In this document: piece by piece, positions 8,255 to 20,734 of the stretch
How the letters are laid out: each line of letters opens with the position of its first letter
Position numbering within the stretch: position 1 is the stretch's first letter
Position numbers and translations under genes: made by a program
Notes under the pieces: generated by a model
Told to the model about the DNA's origin: nothing
What the model saw: only the letters and a program-made list of their open reading frames with translations
Databases searched by the model: none
Source of the DNA: Saprospiraceae bacterium
GTDB lineage: Bacteria; Bacteroidota; Bacteroidia; Chitinophagales; Saprospiraceae
Length of the DNA stretch: 64,000 bases
Reading direction: 5' to 3'
Assembly: GCA_016714085.1 (NCBI GenBank)
Contig: JADJNW010000003.1
Coordinates: 186,001-250,000 of the forward strand

Positions 8255-11200
8255 GTGATAAATGCCAAAATATTATCAATCCCTTGATGGTCAAGCGAGA
8301 AGGCACTGACCAGATTCAACGCGATGTGCGAGCCTTGCATCCATCGTACGCGCCTGTGGACGAGCGCACCGCAGCGGATTTGCTGGTGCATGCCCAAAAG
8401 CTTGCCGAATATTTGAAATACTTTCGTCCGAATGACCAGCACACACCTGGTGAAACATGGAAACCCTTTATTGCCAATGATATTTCTGCCATGCTTGCCA
8501 TCGTTGTCGTGCAGGATGTCACGGATTATCAGGATCGAGTGAATGGATATTTCGAAATTGTACAGGAAGGAGTTGCCAACCCTCCACAGCCACAGCGTAC
8601 TTTTGGTAATTTGTATGCAGCAATCGTTTCTTTAGCCTGGCAAATCGATCAATTACACCAGCAACTTCCTGTTGAAATTACCTTAAAAAATACGATTCAA
8701 AACCTCATAAAAACCAAGCTTGCTGCGCAGTTTCAAAAATTGATCGCTTATTACAAAGCCGCCCAACCCGACACGCTGATGCTGGAAAATGCCATTGACG
8801 GCTGGCTTCTGTTGGGTACACCCGTTGAGGCTGCAGCAAATATTTTCACGCGCGAATTTTCAAATTTTTGGATCACGGATAATTCCATCGATTGGAACAC
8901 TTATTTTACAGGCATCCCGACGGATAACAGTATTTATCGCTACGACATTGGCGGACTCAGCAAGCGCGATCGTGTTTTTTACGCTACCAATCATAATTTT
9001 TTCACAGGCATTTTTGATCAATTTCTTCGGGCCTTGACTCGAATTATTCAGGAAGCCAATAATCAGCTCCAACTCACGATCACGGATTGGGACAAACACG
9101 AGCCACACATAGCGCTTTATCTGGCGTTTTTGCACCTGTTTAAATTCGCTCAGGATCATGCTAATACATTGACTGAAAGGCATTTAGATTTATATTACAA
9201 AGAAATCCTACAACTCAAACTCAAAGCACCCGTACCTGCTCAGGCGCATGTGGCATTCACGCTCGCCAAGCACGTACAAGAGCATTTGGTCAAGAAAGAT
9301 ACGCTTCTTAAAGCTGGAAAAGACTCACTTGGCAAGGATGTATTTTTCAAGTTGAATGAGGATTTAGTTGTGAATAAAGCGCAAGCTACATCTCTAAAAT
9401 CTTTATACATTGCGACGCAACAAGATGATGATAATGAAGGTGTTGCGACGAATATTCTAAAAAACCGCTTGTTCGCTTCGCCAATAGCTAATTCAGAAGA
9501 TGGTTTAGGTGCAGAGTTGACCAATCCCCAACAATCCTGGCATCCTTTTGCAAATAAAGTTTACAAAAATGGGATTCTTCAATCTATTCAAATGCCGAGC
9601 GGGCGCGTGGGCTTTGCCTTGGCATCGAATTATCTATACTTGCGCGAAGGCGGAAGAACCATCTATGCCTTCTTTCAAACCGTAGGTGCTTCACCGTTGG
9701 TTGGCTTTAATACGCTAGATTTTGAGGCAGCGATTACAACCGAGAAAGGCTGGTATTCATTGTCTGTACTGGCTTTGCCGTTTTTTGGATTTAGTTTATT
9801 TGCTATGACCATGCCTGAGGATGCGCCGCCTACTGTGCCTTATAATCCCGCTATTCATAATGAAAATTTCATAACGGAACATCCAGTTTTAAAAATTTGG
9901 CTGAAACACAACACTAATAGTGAATTTTTATATAAAAAATTAAAAGCTGCTGATTTAGTGGCAGCAGGTATAAGTGTAAACGTAACTGGTGTACGCGACT
10001 TGCATGTACAAAACGATTTTGGCTCTGTCAACTCTGCGAAACCCTTCCAACCATTCGGCCCAATCCCAGATCAAAGCAACGCGCTGCTCATCGGGAACAA
10101 CGAGATTTTTCAAAAGCAAGGCGCTGTTGTAACTCCAAAAATCATCTGGCAACCACAACCCGGGACTAGCGGAACGCGCCCGACGGCTAAGTTGCAACGC
10201 TTGAACAAGTCCACTTGGGTTGATGATACAAATATTACCACCGAGAATTTGTTCGATGGCTCTGTCACCTCTTTTACTTTAGCGGATGCTGATGTCACCG
10301 AACCTATTTATAATGAAAATCAGGTTTTCTCTGTAAATAGTAACCGCGGATTTTTTCGATATTATTTAAATGGAAATTTTGGGCATAAGACTTTCCAGGA
10401 TAACCAAATCCTTTATCTAATTGACCAGGCCAATGGGACTCCGAATGATGTTTCCAAACCTACTCCACCCTACACGCCTATTATTCAGGAAATTTCTTTG
10501 AATTACAGCGCTTTTACCACGCTTGAGCTGAATACAGCCGATCCTGTCAAGTTTGCTAACCGAAAAATGCAATTTTTTCATTTACTGCCTTTCGGCGAAG
10601 CGGAAGCCCATCCAATCTTGCGAGACGCCAGCATTGGCGAGGAAACCACGATTTCTTTGCTGCCAAAATTCCAACATAAAAATGCAGGAAATACCTTTTT
10701 TGTCATTGAAAACAGCGATGGCACGATACCAACTTATGTCGAACACGAGGGTGAGCTTTATGTTGGCCTGGAAAATATGGAAACGCCAAAAGTTGTTTCA
10801 ATCCTGTTTCAACTCGATGAAGGCAGCGCCAATCCCTTGATTGCCAAGCCAAAACATCATATTCATTGGAGTTATTTGAGTGATAATCACTGGATTTCAT
10901 TCAAAAAGGAAGAAGTCAGCGACCGCACCAATCAACTGACCCGCTCTGGGATTATCACGTTTTCGATTCCAAAAGCAGCAACAGACGATAATACCATTTT
11001 GCCTGCCTGGGCAATTCTGGCTTCGTGCTGCCGTCACCGAAGCCAGCGAAGCCGTCGCCAAAATTATTGCAGTAATTCCTCAAGCTGCTTTGGCAACTTT
11101 TATTGATCAGAGCAATGCTGAAGATTTTCTGGCGCTTTCGCTACCCGCGAATACCATCAGTAAACTTACAATCCCGGACGCTTCGATTAAAAAAGTGGAA

Positions 11201-11953
11201 CAACCTTTTGCTTCGTTTGGTGGGCAAATGCACGAAGCCGCCCCGAAATTCTACATCCGCGTGAGCGAACGCTTGCGGCATAAGGATCGTGGTATCACGG
11301 TCTGGGATTACGAACATTTAGTGCTCGAGGCATTCCCGAATATTTATAAAGTAAAATGTCTTCCACATACGCGCTACGAACCCAGTGAAACTGGCGGTAT
11401 TTATAATGAGTTGGCGGCCGGACATGTGACCGTGGTCACCATTCCCAATCTCAGGAACAAAAATGCAGTCAACCCGCTAGAGCCCTACACCAATCTGGGA
11501 GACTTAGAGCAAATCCATGATTTTCTGCGGAAGCGAATTTCTTGTTTCGCAAAACTGCACGTACGCAATCCAATTTTCGAGCAGGCACGCGTGGTGTGTG
11601 AGGTTAAGTTTTACCCACAATACGATGAGACTTTTTTTACCAAGCAATTGCAACAGGAAATTACCCAATTCCTTTCACCCTGGGCATTTGATGCGGAGGC
11701 AAAAATCAAATTCGGTGGCAGAGTAGATAAGTCAACGCTAATCAATTTTATAGACGAACGATATTATGTGGATTATGTGACCAATTTCAAATTGTACCAT
11801 CGTCCTGAGAAGTCGGCTACTGAGATCGAAAAAGATAGGATCGAAGCCAGCAAAGCCGCGTCGATCCTGGTGTCGGCGCCGGCGGAACTGCACCTGATTA
11901 CACCGATTCCATTGGCAGTGGAAGTTGAAACACCTGAAAAATGTGGATGCTAA
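8251..11953 (+). CDS. Large baseplate J-type wedge protein (Pvc11-type; frame broken once)
   Basis: About 1233 residues from two frames, 8251-~11008 and ~11009-11953. The long N-terminal part (DVRALHPSYAPVDERT, LALYLAFLHLFKFAQDHANTLT, LYYKEILQLKLKAPVPAQAH) and the C-terminal baseplate-J-like part (KFYIRVSERLRHKDRGITVWDYEHLVL, FPNIYKVKC) match the first large wedge protein of CIS baseplates. At about 11008 the tract GCCTGGGCAATTCTGG carries one extra base; deleting the T gives LPAGQFWLRAAVTEASEAV, which joins the halves smoothly. The protein overlaps the gp25-like gene by four bases. It forms the wedge arms with the next gene product. The insertion is probably an assembly error. Confidence 0.88.
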
Positions 11954-12037
11954 TAGATAGGAATTTTTAATACAAAGTAAATTGATTTACAGCATTATAT
12001 CAGCGCATTAGCAAATTGGCAAATCAGCATATTATTT

Positions 12038-15000
12038 ATGACGCAATCCATTACCATACCCAAAAATCCTAGCCTGCTTCCGTCTGAAGATTACCGCTTC
12101 CTTCGGCAAAAAGGGCTTGAACATATTGAAAAACTGGGTAGTCGTCTTTGGACGGACTACAATATTCACGATCCGGGCATCACTATCCTGGAATTGCTTT
12201 GCTTTGCCATTACTGAATTGGGCTACCGCACAAGTTTTGATATCAAAGACATCCTGGCGAAAACCTTGCGCGAAGGCGGACTCGATCAAGGATTTTTCAC
12301 TGCAAATGATATTTTGACCTGCAATCCGGTGACGGTGAATGACTTCCGCAAGCTGCTGATTGACCTCAATGGCGTGCGCAATTCCTGGCTCTTTTGCAAA
12401 GAATGCTGGTGCGAATTGCCTTTGTATGGCGATTGTGAAGAAAGTAAACTGGTTTACCAATCAACTGATAAAGAGGTAGTTGTACGCGGCACATACGACG
12501 TTTTACTAGAATTGGAAGACGATCCTAAACTCGGTGATTTGAATGATGGCAAGCTAAAACATACTTTTTCAGTTACGCATTCCGAAGGAAATTTCACGGC
12601 GATGCTGGAGCTTCGCCTACCGGATTACCGCACGATCGAACAGGATTACGAGTACTTCGGTAACCTGATGGATGAGAGCAGAACCCTTGATTCCATTAAT
12701 GTTTTATCTTTAAAAAACGCGGATGGACTCAATGTCACCGATGCCAATCTTGCCCAATCGCTCAGAAAACCGCTCACACTTTCATTTGAAATGATATTCC
12801 AAGGTGTAGCAACGCCTTTGCAATTTGATAATATTTCCCTGACTATTTTTTTTGAACGAGATTCTCATCGCAAGCGACTGACTATCAGCGATATTGAAGA
12901 TGAATTACTCGACCTGAGCGATCGAGGTGCTTTACCGGCTTACCGCAAAAAGCTGTTCAAAATCGAAACTATTCTTGAAAATGCGCGAGAAACGCTGCAT
13001 CACCATCGCAACCTCGATGAAGATTATTGCAGTCTGAGCGTTGTACAAGTAGAGGATATAGCTGTTTGTGCTGATATTGAACTAAGACCCGATGCGGATA
13101 TAGAGTTGGTGCTGGCGCAAGTTTATTTTGTCATTGAGCTGTATTTAAATCCTGGTGTACAGTTTTATACGTTGCAGGAAATGCTGGATCGTCCAGTGGC
13201 TGTTGAGGAAATCTTTAATGGTCCAGCATTGAAACATGGCTTTATCCTGACCGAAGAACTTGAAAAATCAAACCTCAAACGCGAAATCCGCACTTCTGAC
13301 ATCATCAATCTTTTGATGGACATCGAAGGCGTAGTGTCGGTGAGTAATTTCCTGTTAACCAAATATGATGCGCAAGGCAATCCCGTTCTGCCAAGTGAAT
13401 CCTGGGTCATGCAAGTGAGTCCGCAGCATCAACCGCGTTTATACATAGAACAATCGAAAATCCTGTTTTTCAAAAACAATCTGCCTTTCCTTCCTGCAAA
13501 TACATTGGAGGTAGAAGCTACACTGGAACAACTCCGCGGTGCATCTGAACAAATCAAACAAACTACACAGGATAACGACTTGCCAATCCCGATCGGCAAA
13601 GAGCGCAATCTCGAAGATTACTATCCGATTCAATACTCATTTCCAATGACTTATGGTATTGGTTATGAAGGACTTCCGAGCAATGCTACACCCCAACGCC
13701 GCGCTCAGGCAAAGCAATTGAAAGCCTATTTATTATTTTACGAACAAGTCTTAGCGAATTATTTCTCACAATTGCATCATACCGCCGATTTGTTCCGACT
13801 AGACGAATCCCTGGTGCAAAGTTATTACACTCAATTCCTCGGCGAAGCAAGAATTGCGGGGGTTGGTGCATTGTACGATGCGACTTTCACGCCTGCAATC
13901 TTGCAGGAAATCACCGAATCTGAAGACCTCGCTCTGGAGCGGCGCAACCGTTTTCTCGATCATTTGATGGCGCGCTTTGGTGAGCAGTTTACAGATTACA
14001 CGCTGGCATTGTATTCATTGGATAATATTGCCAAAATGCCGGAAACACTGCTTCAGGACAAAGTGCAATTCCTCAAGGATTACCCATTTGTCAGCAAAAA
14101 CAGAGGCCGCGCTTTCAATTACTTGGATGATGTCAAAGTTTGCGGTTTCCAGAATATCCCCGGGCTCAAGCGCCGAATTGCGCATTTATTAGGATTAGAA
14201 ACAATGCGTAATTATTTCACTGTCAGTATCCAAAAAGATAATGCAAATAAAAAATATAAGGCTGATTTTGAATTAAAAGTCGAGGGTAATCTGTTGCTTC
14301 GTAATGCTCAAACGGTTACGACCACCACAAAACTCGAAGCTGATGAATCGATCCGTGCTACGATGGATGAGATCATTGCCTTTATCACCGATTCGAGTCA
14401 TTACACTGCACCAATCCAGGATTTAAATGGCAAATGGAGTTTCACGCTTGAAAATCATCTCGGAGAAGTCATTGCAATTAGCGCTTTATACAACACCGAA
14501 ACAGCCGCGCAGACCGCGCAGTTGGACCTGATCGCCTGGGCAGAGGGCATCCTGGAATTTGAGCGATTTTTCATTGTAGAGCATTTGATATTACGACCAA
14601 AAATTTACGGACAAGCCCTGCTTCCTGTTTGTCTTGATCCTGATTGCGAAAGCTGTGGCGAGGAAGATCCATACTCGTTCCGGCTCACATTTGTGATGCC
14701 CGGCTGGATGGATATTTTTCAAAATCTTGACTTCCGGCGCTACGCCGAGCGTACGATTCGATTAGAAACGCCAGCGCATTTATTAGGCAAAATCTGTTGG
14801 GTCGGCAACGAAATTTGCCGCGAGGATGGAGGGAAAGTCATCCTTTGCGAAATCGTGGATTTATTGGCCAATTTCTTAGAAGAACCTAATAATGAGGAGC
14901 TTGCGCGAAAACTCTGTAATTGTGCCGATGCTATCCTGGAGACCTTTAACGACGCTTTCCGCGATGAAGTCATCCGCAATGATTTTGAACCCTTGAGCGA

Positions 15001-15649
15001 CCAGCAATTGTCAGATCTTTTTGACGATTATTTACCGCTGGATTCCATTGTTTGCCGCGAGCATTTGAATGCAAATTTCTACCCGGAATTGAAGCTTTTG
15101 ATTGTGCAGTATTTTAAAGGAATGGAGCACTGTTTCCAATTCAACGTCTTCTGGAATGCTTGGTGTAACTGGCTCGAAGCCAATGCATTGTTTGAACCCA
15201 AGGATTTAAAACTGACTGCGAAAGTAGAAAAATTAATGAATTCCGAATTGGCGGAAGCCAATATCAAAACGACTGAGCAAATCATTTGTGCCTGTGCGCA
15301 ACAACTTCTGGCCATCTTCGGAGATGCGCTCCGCGATTGGGTGGAAGCCAATTTTGATAAACCTTTCTCGGAGCCAGAATGGCGCGCAGAACTGGAAACT
15401 TTATTCCAAAACAGCATTGGCGTTGCCGCTATTCCTTGCCAAATCAGCCTGCCCGCTTCATTCTGGGCGGCATTACAGGAATTGCTGGTCACATTTTATC
15501 TCGACAAACTGGAATTGCTGCAAACACACGCCGCAGTGATCGATATACTTGGTAAACTGAAAAGCATTTATCCACCGGCAACGCTGCACGACTGTGAAGA
15601 AGGCGGCGACGAAAACCCGGTGCGACTGGACGAAACAATTTTAGGTTAA
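12038..15649 (+). CDS. Second large baseplate wedge protein (Pvc12-type)
   Basis: An uninterrupted 1203-residue protein. Near the N-terminus it has RLWTDYNIHDPGITILELLC followed by FAITELGYRT, the signature of baseplate J-like wedge proteins in CIS clusters. The middle has a helix region (RRAQAKQLKAYLLFYEQVLANYF) typical of the family, then FLDHLMARFGEQFTDYTL and EHLILRP. The C-terminal ~250 residues (from about 950) are helical, acidic and repeat-like (ICREDGGKV, LFDDYLPLDS, CACAQQLLAIFGDALRD), longer than I expect for the core family and possibly an added scaffold domain. The 84-base gap in front holds near-repeated words (CAGCGCATTAGCAAATTGGC) but no gene. The equivalent product heterodimerises with the Pvc11-type protein. 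Confidence 0.87.
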   Translation: MTQSITIPKNPSLLPSEDYRFLRQKGLEHIEKLGSRLWTDYNIHDPGITILELLCFAITELGYRTSFDIKDILAKTLREGGLDQGFFTANDILTCNPVTVNDFRKLLIDLNGVRNSWLFCKECWCELPLYGDCEESKLVYQSTDKEVVVRGTYDVLLELEDDPKLGDLNDGKLKHTFSVTHSEGNFTAMLELRLPDYRTIEQDYEYFGNLMDESRTLDSINVLSLKNADGLNVTDANLAQSLRKPLTLSFEMIFQGVATPLQFDNISLTIFFERDSHRKRLTISDIEDELLDLSDRGALPAYRKKLFKIETILENARETLHHHRNLDEDYCSLSVVQVEDIAVCADIELRPDADIELVLAQVYFVIELYLNPGVQFYTLQEMLDRPVAVEEIFNGPALKHGFILTEELEKSNLKREIRTSDIINLLMDIEGVVSVSNFLLTKYDAQGNPVLPSESWVMQVSPQHQPRLYIEQSKILFFKNNLPFLPANTLEVEATLEQLRGASEQIKQTTQDNDLPIPIGKERNLEDYYPIQYSFPMTYGIGYEGLPSNATPQRRAQAKQLKAYLLFYEQVLANYFSQLHHTADLFRLDESLVQSYYTQFLGEARIAGVGALYDATFTPAILQEITESEDLALERRNRFLDHLMARFGEQFTDYTLALYSLDNIAKMPETLLQDKVQFLKDYPFVSKNRGRAFNYLDDVKVCGFQNIPGLKRRIAHLLGLETMRNYFTVSIQKDNANKKYKADFELKVEGNLLLRNAQTVTTTTKLEADESIRATMDEIIAFITDSSHYTAPIQDLNGKWSFTLENHLGEVIAISALYNTETAAQTAQLDLIAWAEGILEFERFFIVEHLILRPKIYGQALLPVCLDPDCESCGEEDPYSFRLTFVMPGWMDIFQNLDFRRYAERTIRLETPAHLLGKICWVGNEICREDGGKVILCEIVDLLANFLEEPNNEELARKLCNCADAILETFNDAFRDEVIRNDFEPLSDQQLSDLFDDYLPLDSIVCREHLNANFYPELKLLIVQYFKGMEHCFQFNVFWNAWCNWLEANALFEPKDLKLTAKVEKLMNSELAEANIKTTEQIICACAQQLLAIFGDALRDWVEANFDKPFSEPEWRAELETLFQNSIGVAAIPCQISLPASFWAALQELLVTFYLDKLELLQTHAAVIDILGKLKSIYPPATLHDCEEGGDENPVRLDETILG

Positions 15650-15672
15650 CTATCCAAAAATCCATTATAGCG

Positions 15673-18600
15673 ATGTTACCCGTTGAAACAACTTACCCAC
15701 AATTCGAAGCAAATCAGGTACTTAGCAGCGCTCACCTGAACGACCTTTTTGAGTACCTCGATGAGCAAAATCGGCTCACGCGTACCAATCTGATTGGCAT
15801 TGGTATCGTCTGTGGTCTGGAGGTGCAAACTGCGCCGGATGGCACGAACATTACTATTACCAAGGGTTGCGGCGTGACATCGCAAGGTTATCTGGTAGTG
15901 ATGGAGGAGTTGGTGGCTACGCACTTTGTCAATTACGAAGTGCCGGAGGAAGTGCCGTATCCTTTATTTTTTGATACGGTCAACGACCAAAACAAGTACC
16001 CGATGTGGGAGCTGAAAGCCAATGCCAGCGGGGGCGCTACGGCTTTAACGAGCGGTTTTTTGCAAGATAAAATTGTACTCATTTTTGTGGAATTATTGGA
16101 AGAAAATCTGAAGAATTGCTCCCCTAATTCTTGCGATGATAAAGGAGCGAAGGTTACCTCCGCCTTTCGGCCGTTGCTGATGACCAAAGCCGATGCCGAC
16201 ACAGTTATTAAAGAAATCAATGATTTGATTGGTTCGCAAACAGGTAATGATATCGATCAGATCATTAATGCAAAATATTATTTACCTGAAATTAAATTAA
16301 AGCGATATAATGTACCTGCTACTAATATTATAACAACCGAACAATTAGTAAATGAATATCGCAATATTTTAACAAAAACATTTATCGAAAGCACGATTCG
16401 TGATACATTATTAGATGCTTTTGATGCTTTTGATTTGTTATTAGAAGATTTAGATAAAAATATTATTCAAAACTGGCAAGTTAATTATGGCGCGGATGAT
16501 AAAGTCGAAATGACTCGAGCTTATTATTATCAATATGTATATGATTTTATATATGATATTTTAGAAACGTACCGCGAAATTCGCCGTAAAGGCTTGGAAG
16601 TCATTGGAATCTGTTGTCCCGACGAGCGCCTTTTTCCACGTCATTTATTCCTGAAAGAAGCAGCATACGGCGCAGCGCACCAGCGCAAATACCGGCATTA
16701 TTTTATGCCTTCCCCTATTTTGACGAACCAGAAAATATTAGGTGAAGAATTAAGACAATTGTTCGAACGCTTGCTATCCATGCTGGAAACTTTTGAAATT
16801 CCTGGCCCAACAGTGAGCGGTTTTACAAAAAACAATCCTTATGATAATAATATCCGCATCACACCAAGTAAATTAGGTGATGTTTTTCTTTCAGAAAAAG
16901 CGATTCCTTATTATTATAAAGTAAATGAAGGCACGCCACCATTATATGAAATCTGGAATCATCGCCTTACCAATAGTGGAAAAGCCAAGCAAAACCTGTC
17001 GTATCACGCCGATCAATATGCTTCTGATGATTTTGTAATAAAACCATTGGAATATGATATAGAGCCTAATAATTTCCTGCGCGTTGAAGGGCATATTGGC
17101 AAGGATTATTTACTTGCGGTGCGTACTATTACACGATTAAAAGAATTAAATCGACTACCTTTTGACCTTGTTGCGGTGAAAACCGGTAATGATCTGGAGG
17201 ACATTCAGGATATTCGAGAACATGAATGTTATTTCCAGGATTTAGAAGCTATTTACCTGACATTAAAAGAAGAACTGGAATGTTTTTCATGTAAGCAAAT
17301 TCGCTATTTTTATGATATTAATAGTGGTGCAGCCCCCGATAATCCTCAAGATTTGCCTACGCAAATTACATCACTTAATAGTTGTTCGGCGAATTTTACA
17401 TACCGACAAGGCACATTTGGAGAGCAATTTGAAAAGATTTATCCGCAAATTGAAAGCGGGCAAATTCCAAATATTATTACAGGCGAACCCGGCAACACCG
17501 TCGCTTATTTACTGGTATATAATTTAATTAAAATAAAAGACAGTCTTTCTACAAGTCTTGCGCAGTTTGTAACTTCAAAATTTGATGTATTTATTGATTT
17601 TTATGAAAAATTGGAAAATGCAGCCAAAGCTTTAAATACAATTTATGATCAGGTGCTAAATAATAATGATGGGCCTTCCACGAATTTATTTATACGGGTT
17701 GAAGACATTATCGATCACCTCGATTCCATCCTGGAAGCCTGTAAAAAAGATGCTTTTGAAGCGCTAAAGAAAGAATACGAACGCCGCGTACAAAATTTAC
17801 ATCGCCAGCTTTTATTTAGTAATTATGCTAAAAACATCATGGATTGCAGCATAAAGCGGGTGTGCCTATGGGCGGCACTTTTATTATAGTGTATCATGGA
17901 AATTATACACCGCCTAATATTATTGGTAATATTCGGGATGTTTTTATTGCAAATACGATCCGGGATGTTTTTGCAAATGTAAATTTGACGGATCGAGATA
18001 AAACCCTCATTATCGCCAATTTAGAAGGTTCTATTAATAGAAATTTTACATCCATTTCTACCGAAAATATCACAAATACTATTGTTGGTGGTACATTTAA
18101 TAATTTGACTCCTGCTGATGGGATTGTATTCAATCCTTCTAATCCTGGAATTATATTTCCACGGCCCGGCACTTTTATCCCTCGTGGCCCTTCTCCTGAC
18201 GATCCTGAGGTAGAAACGGGAATCGTTATTGCTGATTTTTATTTACCTTATTTATGTTGCTCTGATTGTCCGCCTGTTCAATATATTTTGCCCGAAGTGC
18301 CTGTACAAACAGAACGTTTGGCGGTGAGTCAGGGTGCGCCTCAATGCTCACAAGACAACAGCTCTTTTAATGTCCCTTGTACGATCACCGGCGGTACGCC
18401 TCCTTATATTGTAAATGGCAATGCGATTGGCGGCAGCACATTTACACAAACCTTTGCCAGCGGGCAGGGTGGTGAGATCAAAGTAGGCGATAGCACTGGA
18501 CAGGAAACGATTGTAAGCGTTGCCCCGCATACTTGCGTCACGCCTTGCGATAAGCCTTGCGGCGGCGAAGCTTTACGCTGTCGTTATCTGCTATTTATGA

Positions 18601-19340
18601 GCAAACCGGCGCCGAATAATCGAGTTTTGTATGAATTCACAGAGGTGGCCAGGTTGATCATTACCAATGAAATTGGGCAAGTAATTTTTAATGATAGTGT
18701 ACAAAATATTGTTGATGAAATATTAAGCGCTAATAATCGCTCGATTAGTAATGCCAATTTTGATAATAAAATCGGAAGTTTAGTAAAAAGGATCAATGAT
18801 TTTGTTGCCGAAAAGCTTGGAGATGCTGACATTTTCCGCATAGAATATGACCCAACGCAGGGTGCAATTATTAGTATCGAACATTATGCCTGCCATACTT
18901 TTGAGCTGGATATTATGATTGGTTATATACAAAATGATATAAATGTGCAGGTGCGCGCTATTTACAATCAAGATAAAGTTGCTTTCCAGGTGCGTGTAAA
19001 TAATCAAATAACGGAAGAGTTTGAAATGATAAAATTTGGCTGTACCCAACTAAATAAATGTAATGATTCGATTAAAGAAGATTGCCAGATCACTGTAATA
19101 AAAGACATTAACGCTGAGGGCAACTCTGAAAAATATAGCATTTCGCCGTCATTCAGTCCTTCTCCGGGTGCAGGGGCCAAGTTCTTCTGGGTAATGGAAT
19201 GGGGCACACCGATGTTTGGAACGACTGAAAAAATGGAAGGTACATTCATCATGCCAGGCTTCGTACAAGCAAGATTGCTTGTGATTGATGCGCAAGGATG
19301 CTGGGATTATTCTGAAAAAGCGATTCAAATTCGAGGTTAA
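15673..19340 (+). CDS. Giant CIS-associated protein, putative baseplate/fibre component (frame broken once)
   Basis: About 1222 residues when one missing base at about 17840-17846 is restored: the tract ATGGATTGCAGC then reads through into LQHKAGVPMGGTFIIVYH. The N-terminus (PQFEANQVLSSAHLNDLF, then LIGIGIVCGLEV and ITITKGCGVTSQGYLV) is shared with proteins that follow Pvc12 in Bacteroidota CIS clusters. Residues ~100-720 are helix-rich. The C-terminal part has beta-rich, Cys-containing segments (PYLCCSDCPPVQY, CDKPCGGEALRC) and an Ig-like end (AKFFWVMEWGTP, LVIDAQGCWDYSEKA). Position is that of Pvc13, the tail fibre of PVC, but I see no direct fibre homology. From about 16250 the gene becomes markedly AT-rich compared with its first 600 bases, suggesting a mosaic origin. 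The stop shares its last base with the next start (TAATG). Confidence 0.65.
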
Positions 19341-20725
19341 TGCATTTAATTCATCGGCAAATAATAGAGTTGGAATGCGCTTCCGAACAACGTGCTTTGC
19401 ACTGGCAGCGGGAGTTGGCACAAGTTTGCGAAAATCGATTGATGCACGAGTTGGAGCAAACCTTGAATCAATTTGCTGGTAAGAATCAAGTTATTCAGAT
19501 TGAGCAATTATCCTTGGATTTGGGCGCTTTGAGTGGCGAAAATTTTCAGAATAGCTTCGTGTCGGCGGTGTTGAAGCAATTGCCAAAACAATTGGAAGAG
19601 CGTATCAAAAGTCTGGATATTAATAATGTATCAGAAAAATATCATAATACGTTTGAATCATTTACTTATTTTTTAAAAAATGGAACGCTTCCCTGGTGGT
19701 CTCACCCGATACCGCTTCCGCAAATGGCAGAAGAAGTATTAAGGCAGATAGATAAAACATCAAGAAAATCAGTCATCGAGCAACTTCAGAAAGCCTTGCA
19801 ATCCTTTAAAAGTCGAGAAAGATTGATTTTACAATTCGGTGCTGATTTTTGGAAAAAACTGCTACAAACCGTCGCGCCTGATCGCTGGAATTTAGTAAAT
19901 AGCTGGTCAAAAATTTTATTGCAAATATTATCAGAAGAGACAAATATTTATAATTCTCTAAAAAAAAGACTAAAAAATTGGATCACTCATATAATATTGC
20001 GCCCGGAAGAGCCTCAAGTAAGGACATTCTTTATCGAAGCAGTTAGAGAATTAAATATTATACCTGAATTTATTTACCATGTAAAGAGAAAACAAAAATC
20101 TGAAATCCTGCCATCCGGGCTTTCTTTTGAAACGCTTATTTCTGAATTAGGGGGAATAAACGAAGATGTTCCGAAAGATAATGCTGATATGTCGGATTTA
20201 GATCAAGACAATGATATTGAAGCTATTACAAAAGAAGGTTTTTTTGTATCTAATGCAGGATTAGTACTGCTTACGCCATTTTTATTAGAATATTTTAAAG
20301 CTTGTAAAATTGCTGATGACAAAGAATTATTAAATAAAGAATTAGCGGTTCATTATTTACAATATTTAGTAACTGGAGAGAAAATTACACCAGAATATGA
20401 CTTAATACTAAATAAATTGATTTGCAATTTGCCTTTGGACGCTCCTGTACCTATGGAAATTGATTTTCAGGAAGAAGCGCTCGAACAGGCAGATTTATTA
20501 TTACACTCGGTCATTCGATATTGGGATGCGCTGAAAAATACAAGCATTGAAGGTCTTCGAGAAAGCTTTTTACAACGACAAGGAAAGCTAAGTCGCCGCG
20601 ACGACGGCTGGCTTTTGCAAATAGAACAACAAAGTTATGATATGCTCCTGGAACATTTACCCTGGTCGTATTCTATTATAAAATTGCCCTGGATGCAGGA
20701 AATGCTATGGGTAGAGTGGGTTTAA
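19340..20725 (+). CDS. CIS tape-measure protein (CIS_TMP, Pvc14-type)
   Basis: A 461-residue protein with both diagnostic ends of the CIS tape-measure family. The N-terminus is MHLIHRQIIELECASEQRAL then HWQRELAQVC and IEQLSLDLGALSG. The C-terminus is RQGKLSRRDDGWLLQIEQQ then YDMLLEHLPWSYSIIKLPWM and WVEWV. The middle has GLVLLTPFLLEYFKA and LAVHYLQYLVTGE. It is thought to set tube length during assembly. The start overlaps the preceding stop by one base, and the 3' end runs close to the DUF4157 gene. The frame is intact. Confidence 0.9.
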   Translation: MHLIHRQIIELECASEQRALHWQRELAQVCENRLMHELEQTLNQFAGKNQVIQIEQLSLDLGALSGENFQNSFVSAVLKQLPKQLEERIKSLDINNVSEKYHNTFESFTYFLKNGTLPWWSHPIPLPQMAEEVLRQIDKTSRKSVIEQLQKALQSFKSRERLILQFGADFWKKLLQTVAPDRWNLVNSWSKILLQILSEETNIYNSLKKRLKNWITHIILRPEEPQVRTFFIEAVRELNIIPEFIYHVKRKQKSEILPSGLSFETLISELGGINEDVPKDNADMSDLDQDNDIEAITKEGFFVSNAGLVLLTPFLLEYFKACKIADDKELLNKELAVHYLQYLVTGEKITPEYDLILNKLICNLPLDAPVPMEIDFQEEALEQADLLLHSVIRYWDALKNTSIEGLRESFLQRQGKLSRRDDGWLLQIEQQSYDMLLEHLPWSYSIIKLPWMQEMLWVEWV

Positions 20726-20734
20726 AAAAGTTGC

